From Streptomyces sp. NBC_01353 (GTDB lineage: Bacteria; Actinomycetota; Actinomycetes; Streptomycetales; Streptomycetaceae): a DNA stretch of 64,000 bases. A model generated the notes under the pieces. That model ran no database searches. It saw only the letters and a program-made list of their open reading frames with translations, and was not told where the DNA came from. Shown in pieces: positions 18,301 through 26,386 of this stretch. Where the stretch lies: contig NZ_CP108352.1 in assembly GCF_036237275.1 (NCBI RefSeq), forward strand, positions 3,286,001-3,350,000, given 5' to 3'. The translations under genes were made by a program, and so were the position numbers. Within the stretch, counting starts at the first letter, position 1; the number at the start of each line of letters is the position of its first letter.

Positions 18301-20645
18301 GGCTCCGTACCTGGGCCCGCGACCTGACGCTCGGCGCGCGGTTCGCGGTCACCGGAGGCCGCTCGGGCCTGCTCCGCACCCTCCTGACCGCGATCGGCGT
18401 CGGCTTCGGCGTCGCCCTGCTGCTCGCCGCCGCCTCCCTGCCCGGCATGCTCTTCCAGCGGGAAGTGCGGGAGGCGACCCGCTCCGTCGACGGCAGCGAG
18501 CAGGAGACCGGCCCCCGCCCCGACACCTTTCTCCACCTCGGACAGACCACGCTCTACCGGGGCGATGCCGTCACCGGGCTCCTTCTGCGTCCCGAGGGCG
18601 CGGAGACCCCCCTCCCGCCCGGCGCGGCGAAACTGCCCGCGAACGGCGAGATGCTGGTCTCCCCCGCGCTCCGCGAGCTGCTCGACTCCCCCGACGGCGC
18701 CCTCCTCAAGGAGCGGCTCCCCTACAAGGTCGTCGGGACGATCGGCGACGCCGGACTCGTCGGCCCGGCCGAGCTGCGCTACGTCGCCCAGGTCGACTTC
18801 CTCACCACGGACAACTACGACGGGCGCGGATCGCGCTACGGCTGGTCGGTGCCCGCGGAACCGTTCAACGCGTTCCTGATCCTCCTCGTCCTCGTCGCCT
18901 CCGTCGTCCTGCTGCTCCCGGTCCTCGTCTTCGTCGCGACCGCCGTCCGCTTCGGCGGCGAACAGCGCGACCGGCGGCTCGCGGCGCTCCGCCTCGTCGG
19001 CGCGGACACCGCGACGACCCGGCGGATCGCGGCCGGCGAGTCCCTGGCGGGCGCACTCCTCGGCCTCGCGGTCGGTGTCGGACTCTTCGCGGTGGCCCGC
19101 CAGTTCGCCGGTACGGTCACCATCTGGGACGTCAACGCCTTCCCGTCCGACGTCGTGCCGATGCCCGCCCTCGCCGCGCTCGTCCTCGTCGTCGTGCCGG
19201 TCGCCTCGGTCGTCGTCACGCTCTTCGCGCTGCGCGGAGTGGCGATCGAGCCGCTCGGCGTCGTCCGGTCCGCCGCACCGCGCCGCCGCCGACTGTGGTG
19301 GCGGGTGCTGCTCCTGGCTGCCGGCGTGGCCCTGCTCGTCCCGCTGTTCGGGACGGTGGAGGTGAACCAGACCGCCATCGACACCGTGGGGATCGGGACC
19401 GGCGTCGCCCTCGCCCTGATCGGCCTCACCACCCTGCTGCCGTGGCTCGTCGAGGCCGGTGTGAAGCGGCTGCACATGGGGCCGGTGTCCTGGCAACTGG
19501 CCGTCCGCAGGCTCCAGCTGAGCAGCGGAACGGCGGCCCGCGCCGTCAGTGGCATCGTCGTCGCCGCGGCCGGCGCGATCGCGCTCCAGATGCTCTTCCA
19601 GGCGATGGAGAACGACTTCACGCAGGCCACGGGCGAGGACTCCACGCGGGCCCAGCTCGTGGCCGAGACCGAGGCGACGACCGGCGACGAGGCCCGGGAG
19701 ATGATCACCCGCTTCGCGAAGACCCGGGGCGTCAGTGGAGTGTCCGGCACGATCACGTCGTACACGTGGCGGCCGGGCGGCCTGAAGGAGGGCGAGGAGT
19801 TCTCCCCGCTCACCTCGATCAAGGTCGGCGACTGCGCCTCCCTCCGCGAGTTCGCGAACCTGCCCTCCTGCACGGACGGCGACGTCTTCATCGCCCTCGC
19901 TCACGGCGCCCAGGGAGCACCGCCCGACAGCTGGGTCACGGAGACCGCGAAGCCGGGCAGGACGGTCGTCCTGCGGGACCCGGAGGAGCACAAGGGCCCG
20001 CTCCCCCAGTGGCGGATCCCCACAACCACCCGGATCGTGGACTCCCGCCCCGACCCGACGGGCATGTACGAGTTCGGGATCCTCGCCACCCCGTCGTCGG
20101 TCGACGCGGCCCGGCTCGACGATCCCGCCGCGCTCGCCATGGTGCGGCTCGACCCGGCCGTGCCGGACGCCGCCGAGTACGTACGGAACACGGCGGTGGC
20201 CCTCGACCCGACCTCGTGGGTCCGCACGCTGAAGAACACCGAGCGGAACGCGCAGTTCAGCAGCGTCCGCACCGGCATCCTCGTCGGCTCCACCCTGACG
20301 ATGCTCCTGGTGGCGGCCTCACTCCTGGTGACCACGCTCGAACAGCTCAGGGACCGCAAGCGGCTGCTGTCCTCGCTGGTCGCCTTCGGCACCCGGCGCA
20401 CCACGCTGAGCTGGTCGGTGCTGTGGCAGACGGCGGTGCCGATCGTGCTCGGCCTCGTCCTCGCCGTGGCGGGCGGGCTCGGTCTCGGCGTCGTCCTGCT
20501 GAAGATGACGGGGCAACAGGTCCGGGACTGGTGGGTCTTCCTGCCCATCACCGGGATCGGGGTCGCGCTGATCGCGGCCGTGACGCTGCTGAGCATGCCG
20601 GTGCTGTGGCGGCTGATGCGGGCGGACGGGCTGAGGACGGAGTAA
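18297..20645 (+). CDS. FtsX/MacB-like ABC transporter permease
   Basis: 782 residues with about ten membrane segments in the duplicated FtsX layout: one N-terminal segment (about 25-45), a large extracytoplasmic loop, three segments at about 195-310, a second loop, and a C-terminal set ending near 770. Domain cores such as LVASVVLLLPVLVFVATAVRFGGEQRDRRLAALRL, read as two segments, fit the family. Such pairs move peptides or lipids out of the membrane or sense antimicrobial peptides. The ATG at 18297 overlaps the ATPase stop codon. Substrate is unknown. Confidence 0.9.
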   Translation: MRLRTWARDLTLGARFAVTGGRSGLLRTLLTAIGVGFGVALLLAAASLPGMLFQREVREATRSVDGSEQETGPRPDTFLHLGQTTLYRGDAVTGLLLRPEGAETPLPPGAAKLPANGEMLVSPALRELLDSPDGALLKERLPYKVVGTIGDAGLVGPAELRYVAQVDFLTTDNYDGRGSRYGWSVPAEPFNAFLILLVLVASVVLLLPVLVFVATAVRFGGEQRDRRLAALRLVGADTATTRRIAAGESLAGALLGLAVGVGLFAVARQFAGTVTIWDVNAFPSDVVPMPALAALVLVVVPVASVVVTLFALRGVAIEPLGVVRSAAPRRRRLWWRVLLLAAGVALLVPLFGTVEVNQTAIDTVGIGTGVALALIGLTTLLPWLVEAGVKRLHMGPVSWQLAVRRLQLSSGTAARAVSGIVVAAAGAIALQMLFQAMENDFTQATGEDSTRAQLVAETEATTGDEAREMITRFAKTRGVSGVSGTITSYTWRPGGLKEGEEFSPLTSIKVGDCASLREFANLPSCTDGDVFIALAHGAQGAPPDSWVTETAKPGRTVVLRDPEEHKGPLPQWRIPTTTRIVDSRPDPTGMYEFGILATPSSVDAARLDDPAALAMVRLDPAVPDAAEYVRNTAVALDPTSWVRTLKNTERNAQFSSVRTGILVGSTLTMLLVAASLLVTTLEQLRDRKRLLSSLVAFGTRRTTLSWSVLWQTAVPIVLGLVLAVAGGLGLGVVLLKMTGQQVRDWWVFLPITGIGVALIAAVTLLSMPVLWRLMRADGLRTE

Positions 20646-20668
20646 CCCGTCGAGCGTGTGTACGACGC

Positions 20669-20716
20669 GTGGGCGCGGGTTCCTGAAGCCGGGGGGTTTC
20701 AGGAACCCGCGCCCAC
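20669..20716. terminator. Bidirectional hairpin terminator overlapping the oxyR 3' end
   Basis: A 19-bp perfect stem (20669-20687 with 20698-20716) and 10-base loop. It lies after the ABC permease, and its right arm is inside the last six codons of oxyR, whose stop is at 20699-20701. Confidence 0.8.
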
Positions 20717-21640
20717 GACCCGTACCGGAAGGCGCTTCAACGCGCCCCGCAGCGCCTCGGCCAGCTCCTCGAACTCGGCCTGCCGGGCGGCGCCCGTCCG
20801 CATGGCGAGGGCGACCTGCCGCGAGGGCGCGGGCTCGGCGAACGAGCCGGTGAACAGGGCCGTGTTGCGGGCGGTCTCGACCTTGACGGCCGTACGCGGC
20901 AGCAGCGTCACACCGAGGCCGCCCGCCACCAGCTGGACCAGGGTGGACAGCCCCGCCGCGGTTGTGGTGACCGGAGCTCCCTCGGTGCGCCCGGCCTCGC
21001 GGCAGATGTCGAGGGCCTGGTCGCGCAGACAGTGCCCCTCGTCCAGGAGCAGCAGGTTGAGCTCCTTGAGCGCCTCGCGCGGTATGTCGTCGCGGCCGGC
21101 CAGCGGATGGCCCTCCGGGGCGACGAGCACGAAGTCCTCGTCGAAGAGCGGGAGTTCGCTCACTCCGGGGACCCCGAGCGGCACGGCGAGCAGCAGCAGG
21201 TCGAGCCGCCCGGCCGCGAGGCCCTCCAGGAGCGAGGAGGTCTGCTCCTCGTGGACCTGGAGGTCGAGCTCCGGATAGCGCCGGTGGACCAGGCTCAGGA
21301 CGGTGGGCAGTAGATAAGGGGCGACCGTCGGGATCACGCCCAGCCGCAGCACCCCGGTGAACGGGGCCTGCGCCGCCTCCGCCTCCTCCATCAGCTCCGC
21401 CACCGCGTCCAGGACGGCCTTCGCCCGCACCGCGAGCCGTTCCCCGGCGGGCGAGAGCAGCACCCTGCGCGTCGTACGCTCGACGAGCTGGACACCGAGT
21501 GCCTCTTCGAGAGCCGAAACGGCGCCCGAGAGCGCCGGCTGGCTCATTCCGATCGCCGCGGCGGCGTCACGGAAGTGCAGCTGCTCGGCGACCGCCACGA
21601 ACGCTCTGAGCTGGGAAAGACTGGGCTGCTTGCCACGCAT
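20699..21640 (-). CDS. oxyR: OxyR, LysR-family peroxide sensor
   Basis: 313 residues. The N-terminal LysR helix-turn-helix (about 5-65) includes FRDAAAAIGMSQPALSGAVSALEE. The regulatory domain holds the two redox cysteines, Cys204 and Cys213, in EGHCLRDQALDIC, with the same nine-residue spacing as Cys199/Cys208 of E. coli OxyR. Disulfide formation by peroxide should switch it to an activator of ahpCD, divergently encoded. The ATG at 21640 (MRGKQPSLSQ) is chosen as the start of the conserved domain; the frame remains open upstream. Confidence 0.95.
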   Translation of the reverse strand: MRGKQPSLSQLRAFVAVAEQLHFRDAAAAIGMSQPALSGAVSALEEALGVQLVERTTRRVLLSPAGERLAVRAKAVLDAVAELMEEAEAAQAPFTGVLRLGVIPTVAPYLLPTVLSLVHRRYPELDLQVHEEQTSSLLEGLAAGRLDLLLLAVPLGVPGVSELPLFDEDFVLVAPEGHPLAGRDDIPREALKELNLLLLDEGHCLRDQALDICREAGRTEGAPVTTTAAGLSTLVQLVAGGLGVTLLPRTAVKVETARNTALFTGSFAEPAPSRQVALAMRTGAARQAEFEELAEALRGALKRLPVRVVGAGS

Positions 21641-21806
21641 CGGGCCGGTGTACGGGCTGTACAGAGAGACCACTGATAACCACCTTCGATCAACACGAGG
21701 CAGTCTAGCTATTTCACTGATCAATGCACTCCGTGCCAGGATGAGCCCACGTCCAACCCCCCTCGGAAGGCCCCAAAAGGGACTTCCTCCTGTGCAAGGA
21801 GAGCGC
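21641..21806. promoter_or_regulatory. oxyR-ahpC divergent control region
   Basis: This 166-base gap is more AT-rich than its surroundings and contains ACTGATA at 21672 and ACTGATC at 21716, 44 bases apart, with TGATCAAT and CGATCAAC variants. LysR regulators bind extended, partly repeated sites of this size, so OxyR binding here is likely. I cannot fix exact half-sites by eye. Confidence 0.5.
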
Positions 21807-22361
21807 GTGCTCACTGTCGGTGACCAGTTCCCCACCTACGACCTGACCGCCTGCGTGTCGCTGGAGAGCGGCAAGGAGTTCGAGCAGATCGACCACAAGT
21901 CCTACGAGGGCAAGTGGCGTGTGGTGTTCTTCTGGCCCAAGGACTTCACTTTCGTCTGCCCGACCGAGATCGCCGCTTTCGGCAAGCTGAACGACGAGTT
22001 CGCGGACCGCGACGCCCAGATCCTCGGCGTCTCCGGCGACTCCGAGTTCGTGCACCACGCCTGGCGCAAGGACCACGCCGACCTGCGTGACCTGCCCTTC
22101 CCGATGCTCGCCGACTCCAAGCACGAGCTCATGCGCGACTGCGGCGTCGAGGGCGAGGACGGCTTCGCCCAGCGCGCCGTCTTCATCGTGGACCCGAACA
22201 GCGAGATCCAGTTCACGATGGTGACCGCCGGCTCCGTGGGCCGTAACCCCAAGGAGGTCCTGCGGGTCCTGGACGCCCTGCAGACCGACGAGCTGTGCCC
22301 CTGCAACTGGAACAAGGGCGAGGGCACCCTCGACGCCGCCTCGCTCCTGTCGGGCGAGTGA
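21807..22361 (+). CDS. ahpC: Alkyl hydroperoxide reductase AhpC (2-Cys peroxiredoxin)
   Basis: 184 residues. Reduces hydrogen peroxide, organic peroxides and peroxynitrite. The peroxidatic Cys51 is in FTFVCPTE, and the resolving cysteine is in DELCPCNW (Cys164; an extra Cys166 follows). The GTG at 21807 has AAGGAG five bases upstream; an in-frame GTG at 21792 precedes that site and is not used. It is followed 6 bases later by ahpD, its actinobacterial electron donor, and is divergent from oxyR, the expected peroxide-inducible arrangement. Confidence 0.96.
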   Translation: MLTVGDQFPTYDLTACVSLESGKEFEQIDHKSYEGKWRVVFFWPKDFTFVCPTEIAAFGKLNDEFADRDAQILGVSGDSEFVHHAWRKDHADLRDLPFPMLADSKHELMRDCGVEGEDGFAQRAVFIVDPNSEIQFTMVTAGSVGRNPKEVLRVLDALQTDELCPCNWNKGEGTLDAASLLSGE

Positions 22362-22367
22362 TCTGAC

Positions 22368-22901
22368 ATGGCTCTCGACGAACTGAAGTCCGCCATACCG
22401 GACTTCGCCAAGGACCTGAAGCTGAACCTCGGTTCGGTGATCGGCAACAGCGAGCTGCCGCAGCAGCAGCTCTGGGGCACGGTCCTGGCCTGCGCGATCG
22501 CCTCGCGCTCGCCGAAGGTCCTGGCCGAGCTGGAGCCGGAGGCCAAGGCCAACCTCAAGCCCGAGGCGTACACGGCCGCCAAGTCCGCCGCCGCGATCAT
22601 GGCGATGAACAACGTCTTCTACCGGACCCGGCACCTGCTGTCGGACCCGGAGTACGGGACGCTGCGCGCCGGTCTGCGGATGAACGTCATCGGCAACCCG
22701 GGCGTCGAGAAGGTCGACTTCGAGCTGTGGTCGCTGGCCGTCTCCGCGATCAACGGCTGCGGCCAGTGCCTGGACTCGCACGAGCAGGTCCTGCGCAAGG
22801 CCGGTGTCGACCGCGAGACGATCCAGGAGGCCGTCAAGATCGCCTCGGTGATCCAGGCGGTCGGCGTGACGCTGGACGCGGAAGCGCTCATCGCCGAGTA
22901 A
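22368..22901 (+). CDS. ahpD: Alkyl hydroperoxide reductase AhpD
   Basis: 177 residues, all-helical. It reduces AhpC in actinobacteria in place of AhpF, drawing electrons through lipoylated dihydrolipoamide succinyltransferase. The active site CGQCLDSH gives Cys131, Cys134 and His138, with Glu119 upstream, matching the M. tuberculosis enzyme's proton-relay residues. It sits 6 bases after ahpC in one operon, with a strong terminator behind it. Confidence 0.96.
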   Translation: MALDELKSAIPDFAKDLKLNLGSVIGNSELPQQQLWGTVLACAIASRSPKVLAELEPEAKANLKPEAYTAAKSAAAIMAMNNVFYRTRHLLSDPEYGTLRAGLRMNVIGNPGVEKVDFELWSLAVSAINGCGQCLDSHEQVLRKAGVDRETIQEAVKIASVIQAVGVTLDAEALIAE

Positions 22902-22917
22902 GGCGTGTGACGTGACG

Positions 22918-22953
22918 AGAAGGGCCCCGGGGTGCGAACCCCGGGGCCCTTCT
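22918..22953. terminator. Strong bidirectional hairpin terminator
   Basis: A perfect 16-bp stem (22918-22933 with 22938-22953) closed by a GCGA tetraloop of the stable GNRA class. It separates ahpD from the convergent membrane-protein gene. Confidence 0.85.
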
Positions 22954-22962
22954 CCGTCGCCG

Positions 22963-23673
22963 TCACTTCTTGAGCGAGGCCATCAACGCCCGGGCGTCCT
23001 CGGCGAGGAAGTCCCCGATCCCCGACAGATCGGCGGAGGGCCTCGGCTGCTCGACGGCCTCCCCCGTCGCCGGATTCACCTCGTACGCCCCGCTCGCAAT
23101 GAGTTCGATCTTCACCTCGGCCTGGCCATCCAGGACATGGATCCAGGCACCGGTGGAGGGTCCCTTCGGGGGCCTGTCCACGTACAGGCGCGCCGTCTCA
23201 CCCAGCCCGTCGACCGGATCGACGTCCTCCTCGTAGCCGGAGTCCTCGATCCGGGCCTCGAACTCCGGTCCCGGGTCGGTCTCCTTGTGCAGCGAGTAGG
23301 TGATTGCCACGTCGTAGCCGCTCTCCGGGTTGCCCAGCGTCGCGTTGCACCGGGCGATGTCCAGCGCGGAATGTTCCATGGTCAGGCCGTTGGCGTCGAC
23401 CGACCTCTTGCCGAGGGCCGTGGACAGCGCCTTCAGCTCCGCCTGCTCGCAGAGGTTCGAGGTGGTCCGGTATCCGCCCAGGTCGGGTCCCTCGTCCTGG
23501 GTCCGCTCGTACGCGTAGAGTCCGCCGGCCCACACCGCCGACGCCACCACCGCGCCACCGACCGCCCACAGCCAGGGGCGGCGGGGACGCGGCGGGCGCG
23601 GTGCCGGCTCGATCCGTACGGTCTCCGCCGCGGGGAACTCCGTGCCGCCCGCCAGCTCCGGCTCGGAGATCAT
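22963..23673 (-). CDS. Single-pass membrane protein with extracytoplasmic domain, unknown function
   Basis: 236 residues. A cytosolic Pro/Arg-rich tail (about 15-33, PAPRPPRPRRP) leads to one membrane segment (about 34-52). The outside domain has two cysteines (NLCEQAELKAL and DIARCNATLG) that could pair and a repeated acidic pattern. It resembles the short lipoprotein-like DUF families of Streptomyces, but I cannot name one. The ATG at 23673 overlaps the AI-2E permease stop by 4 bases (ATGA), so it is made with that transporter. Confidence 0.75.
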   Translation of the reverse strand: MISEPELAGGTEFPAAETVRIEPAPRPPRPRRPWLWAVGGAVVASAVWAGGLYAYERTQDEGPDLGGYRTTSNLCEQAELKALSTALGKRSVDANGLTMEHSALDIARCNATLGNPESGYDVAITYSLHKETDPGPEFEARIEDSGYEEDVDPVDGLGETARLYVDRPPKGPSTGAWIHVLDGQAEVKIELIASGAYEVNPATGEAVEQPRPSADLSGIGDFLAEDARALMASLKK

Positions 23674-25205
23674 GCGTCGCCCCGCTCCGCCGAACCGGGC
23701 GCCGGGGTCGGCGCCACTTCGAACGCCGTCGCTCCGTGCGGTCCCGGTGCGCTGAGCATGGCCTGTTCCTGACTGTAGGCACGGAGGTAGCCGACCACGG
23801 TGTTGGTGACCGCGACCAGCGGCACCGCCACCACCGCGCCACCGATACCGGCGGTGAGACCGCCGGCCGCGACCGCGAGGACGACGGCGAGCGGGTGGAC
23901 CCGGACCGCGCGGCCCAGGATGAACGGCTGGAGCACATGACCCTCGATCTGCTGCACGGCGAGGACCACGACGAGGACCATCAGGGCGGTGAACACCCCG
24001 TTGGTGACGAGGGCGACCACGACCGCGAGGGCGCCGGAGATGACGGCGCCGACCAGCGGGATGAAGGCGAAGAGGAAGATGAACACGGCCAGCGGGACGG
24101 CCATCGGGACATCGAGGAAGTAGAGCCCGAGGCCGATGAAGACCGCGTCGATCAGTGCGACGAGCACCGTGCCCCGCACGTAGGCGGTCAGCGTCCGCCA
24201 GGCCCGGGGCCCCGCGCCGGCGACGCCTGGGCGGGCCTGCGCGGGCACCAGCTTCAGCGTCCACTGCCAGACCTTCTTGCCGTCGTACAGCAGGAAGAGC
24301 GTGGAGAACATCGCGAGCAGGATGCCGGTCAGCGCCTCGACGACGACGGTGACGCCCTGGAGTCCGGCGGAGGTGATCTGCTCGGTGTTGGCGCCGACGG
24401 TGTCGCTGAGGTTCTTGGCGATGTCGTTGATCTGCTTCTCGGTCACGTGGAACGGACTGTCGAGCAGCCACTGCTTGAGCTCTTCGATGCCGTCCCTGAC
24501 CCGGTCGGACAGGTTGTCGATGTTGTCCATGACCTGCCAGACCACGAACCAGCCGACCAAGCCCATGATCACGAAGCCGGAGACGGCGGTGACGGCCGTG
24601 GCCAGCCCGCGCGGCAGCCCGGCGTGGCGCAGCCACTTCACCGTGGGCTGGAGCAGGGCGGTGACGAGCAGCGCGGCGACGAAGGCGAGGACGACCAGCT
24701 GCACGGAGCTGATCACCTTCATCAGCACCCAGACCGTGCCGGCGAGCACGAGCAGCCGCCAGCCGGCCTCGGCAGCGACCCTCATGCCCCAGGGGATCGC
24801 GGCGACCGGGTCGGGCCGCGCGGCGACGGCGGGGGCGTAGGCGGGCGGGGCGGGTACGGAGACGGCGGAGCTACCGGTCCACGGCGCACGCCGCCCGGGC
24901 CACCGCGCGGACTCGAACGTGCCCTTGGGGTGCGGGCCTCCGCCGGCCTCCTCTTCGGCCTCGGCAGCGGGTCGGGTGCCGGGTGCGGTGGCCGCCTCGG
25001 CGCCGGGCTCCTGCCCGGGCGTGGGCGCGGACTCGGGCGTACCGCCCACGTCTTCGGCGGGCGGAGGCATCGACTCGCCGCCCGGAGTGCCCGATTCACC
25101 CGGTCCGTCCGGCCGTTCCGCGTGCGCTCGGCGCTCGTCCAGCCGGTCGCCCAGTCGACTCAGGCCCTCGCCCAGTCGGTTCAGCCACCCTGGCAGTCTC
25201 GACAT
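23670..25205 (-). CDS. AI-2E family transporter (PF01594-type permease)
   Basis: 511 residues. Residues 1-155 form an unusual charged, Pro/Gly-rich cytosolic tail; then about eight membrane segments fit the AI-2E/YdiK/PerM fold, with the conserved signatures FIPLVGAVISG near 370 and PLAVVLAVAAGGLTAGIGGA near 440. Family members include a sodium/proton antiporter and the TqsA exporter; substrate here is unknown. The ATG at 25205 is preceded by GAGGAAAG. It is coupled to a downstream single-pass membrane protein. Confidence 0.88.
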   Translation of the reverse strand: MSRLPGWLNRLGEGLSRLGDRLDERRAHAERPDGPGESGTPGGESMPPPAEDVGGTPESAPTPGQEPGAEAATAPGTRPAAEAEEEAGGGPHPKGTFESARWPGRRAPWTGSSAVSVPAPPAYAPAVAARPDPVAAIPWGMRVAAEAGWRLLVLAGTVWVLMKVISSVQLVVLAFVAALLVTALLQPTVKWLRHAGLPRGLATAVTAVSGFVIMGLVGWFVVWQVMDNIDNLSDRVRDGIEELKQWLLDSPFHVTEKQINDIAKNLSDTVGANTEQITSAGLQGVTVVVEALTGILLAMFSTLFLLYDGKKVWQWTLKLVPAQARPGVAGAGPRAWRTLTAYVRGTVLVALIDAVFIGLGLYFLDVPMAVPLAVFIFLFAFIPLVGAVISGALAVVVALVTNGVFTALMVLVVVLAVQQIEGHVLQPFILGRAVRVHPLAVVLAVAAGGLTAGIGGAVVAVPLVAVTNTVVGYLRAYSQEQAMLSAPGPHGATAFEVAPTPAPGSAERGDA

Positions 25206-25271
25206 GATCTTTCCTCTTCCCCCGCTCACTCCCCCCGGGAGCCCGTGGACCAGAAACCTACACGCATGAAA

Positions 25272-25296
25272 CCCCCCACCGTAGGACGGTGAGGGG
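25272..25296 (-). terminator. Terminator after the lytic transglycosylase gene
   Basis: On the minus strand an 11-bp stem with one G-U pair and a 3-base loop (286-296 with 272-282 of this kilobase) is followed by UUU. This is one of the few classical-looking terminators in the window. Confidence 0.7.
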
Positions 25297-25320
25297 CTCC
25301 ACAAGGTTGAGCTCGCAGGT

Positions 25321-26010
25321 CTAGTACCAGCGGTTGGCCTGCCAGAAGTTCCACGCACCGCAGGGGCTGTCGTAGCGGTTGTTCATGTAGTTCAGGCCCC
25401 ACTTGATCTGGGTGGCCGGGTTCGTCTGCCAGTCGGCGCCGGCCGTCGACATCTTCGAACCCGGGAGAGCCTGGACGAGACCGTAGGCGCCCGAGGACGG
25501 GTTGGTCGCGCGGTAGTTCCAGCCGGACTCGTGGTCCACGATGTTGCTGAAGCACTGGAACTGCGAGGCCGGGATCATCTGCCGGGCGATCGCCTTGACC
25601 TCGGAGATGGAGTACGAGCCCTGGGCGGAGAAGCTCGAGGCGTCGCGGACCGAGGAGCGTTCGGCGCGCGCTTCGGCGTCCTTGCGCTCCTTCTCCGCCT
25701 TGTCGGCGGCCGTCTTCTTCGCTTCGGCGTCCTTGGCGGCCTGGATACGGGCCGCTTCCTCCGCGGACTTCTTCATGGCCGAGTCGGCCGCAGCGGCCTG
25801 GACGTCGGCCTGCTCCGAGAGCGAGGAGACCTGTACCTGGGCCTGCTCGCCCGCGGGGATGTCCGCGAGCAGCGTGGTGTCGGCCGCGGTGGCCTCGAAG
25901 TTGTCGTCCGAGGGCTGAGTGCTGCCCGAGGCAACACCCACGACGGCGCCGACGGTGGTGACCGCAGTGGCCGAAGCCACCGCGAATCCCCGGACCGAGA
26001 TCCGGCTCAC
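25321..26010 (-). CDS. Secreted lytic transglycosylase (SLT domain) with coiled-coil stalk
   Basis: 229 residues. The signal peptide is at about 1-30. An Ala/Lys/Glu-rich coiled coil follows (about 60-115, with AKDAEAKKTAADKAEKERKD-like heptads). The catalytic domain is at the C-terminus: catalytic Glu is in NIVDHESGWNYRA, then NPSSGAYGLVQALPGS and NPATQIKWGLNYMNNRY, the SLT pattern of muralytic enzymes used in germination and growth. The GTG at 26010 is chosen because GGAAGGA lies just upstream; an ATG at 26028 has no ribosome site. The gene has a long leader with a strong fold and a Crp-like site, described separately. Confidence 0.88.
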   Translation of the reverse strand: MSRISVRGFAVASATAVTTVGAVVGVASGSTQPSDDNFEATAADTTLLADIPAGEQAQVQVSSLSEQADVQAAAADSAMKKSAEEAARIQAAKDAEAKKTAADKAEKERKDAEARAERSSVRDASSFSAQGSYSISEVKAIARQMIPASQFQCFSNIVDHESGWNYRATNPSSGAYGLVQALPGSKMSTAGADWQTNPATQIKWGLNYMNNRYDSPCGAWNFWQANRWY

Positions 26011-26126
26011 ACGGTTTCCTTCCAGCATCGCCCACGCAGGTGACCAAGCGGGCGAAATCGTGCCCCTTGCGCTGGTCTCCGACGTACTGGGTCACAGAAG
26101 ACACGGGCCCGTGGTGCTGTGGGCGG

Positions 26127-26191
26127 CATACGGCTGACGGTTGTTGAGTTGTGTGGTGCAGCACCCTTGAGGGTGCACGTGTGCCGTATGC
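26127..26191 (-). promoter_or_regulatory. Structured 5' leader of the transglycosylase gene
   Basis: Nine bases, GCATACGGC at 26127-26135, pair perfectly with GCCGTATGC at 26183-26191. Inside this stem a GCACCC-TTGA-GGGTGC hairpin (26161-26176) competes with an alternative GGTGC-A-GCACC pairing (26155-26165), so two folds exclude each other. The seven bases CTGACGG occur just inside and just outside the long stem. The element is 120-180 bases before the start codon, in the expected 5' untranslated RNA. It does not match the c-di-AMP (ydaO) riboswitch. Confidence 0.45.
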
Positions 26192-26251
26192 GGGGCCTGA
26201 CGGAAGCAAGACTCTGCCGGACGGCGACGCCGCAAGGCAATTCTGCGTTGC

Positions 26252-26267
26252 GTGTGAAAGCTCACAC
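26252..26267. promoter_or_regulatory. Candidate Crp-type operator
   Basis: GTGTGAAAGCTCACAC is a palindrome with 6-bp perfect arms. It contains GTG-N6-CAC, the core reported for Streptomyces Crp sites. It lies about 240 bases before the transglycosylase start, near where a promoter for a long-leader transcript should be. Crp in S. coelicolor affects germination and spore wall lysis, consistent with this target. Assignment is by motif only. Confidence 0.4.
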
Positions 26268-26311
26268 CTCGTAAGTCACAGGGGTTTTGGCGAATTCTGC
26301 GGACAGCACGA

Positions 26312-26349
26312 CGCCGCCCGGCTAAGCTCCTGCGCTTTGCCGGGCGGCG
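26312..26349 (-). terminator. Terminator after phoH
   Basis: Perfect 11-bp GC arms (26312-26322 with 26339-26349) and a 16-base loop lie just downstream of the phoH stop on the minus strand. Confidence 0.6.
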
Positions 26350-26386
26350 CCAACTCCCGTACGGGTACGGGACGGTTTGAAACGGG

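Larger units (their letters stand above)
26011..26386. other. 376-base gap between phoH and the transglycosylase gene
   Basis: No coding frame is convincing here. Reading on the minus strand it holds, in order, the phoH terminator stem, a Crp-like palindrome, a long inverted-repeat structure and the ribosome-binding site of the transglycosylase gene. Those elements are listed individually. Confidence 0.7.

Noticed and set aside
26011-26280. c-di-AMP (ydaO) riboswitch before the transglycosylase gene
   Set aside because: The conserved ydaO blocks (such as GGGGGAACC and the 3' GACAGCTAACC...GTAGGC) are absent; the observed inverted repeats form another fold.
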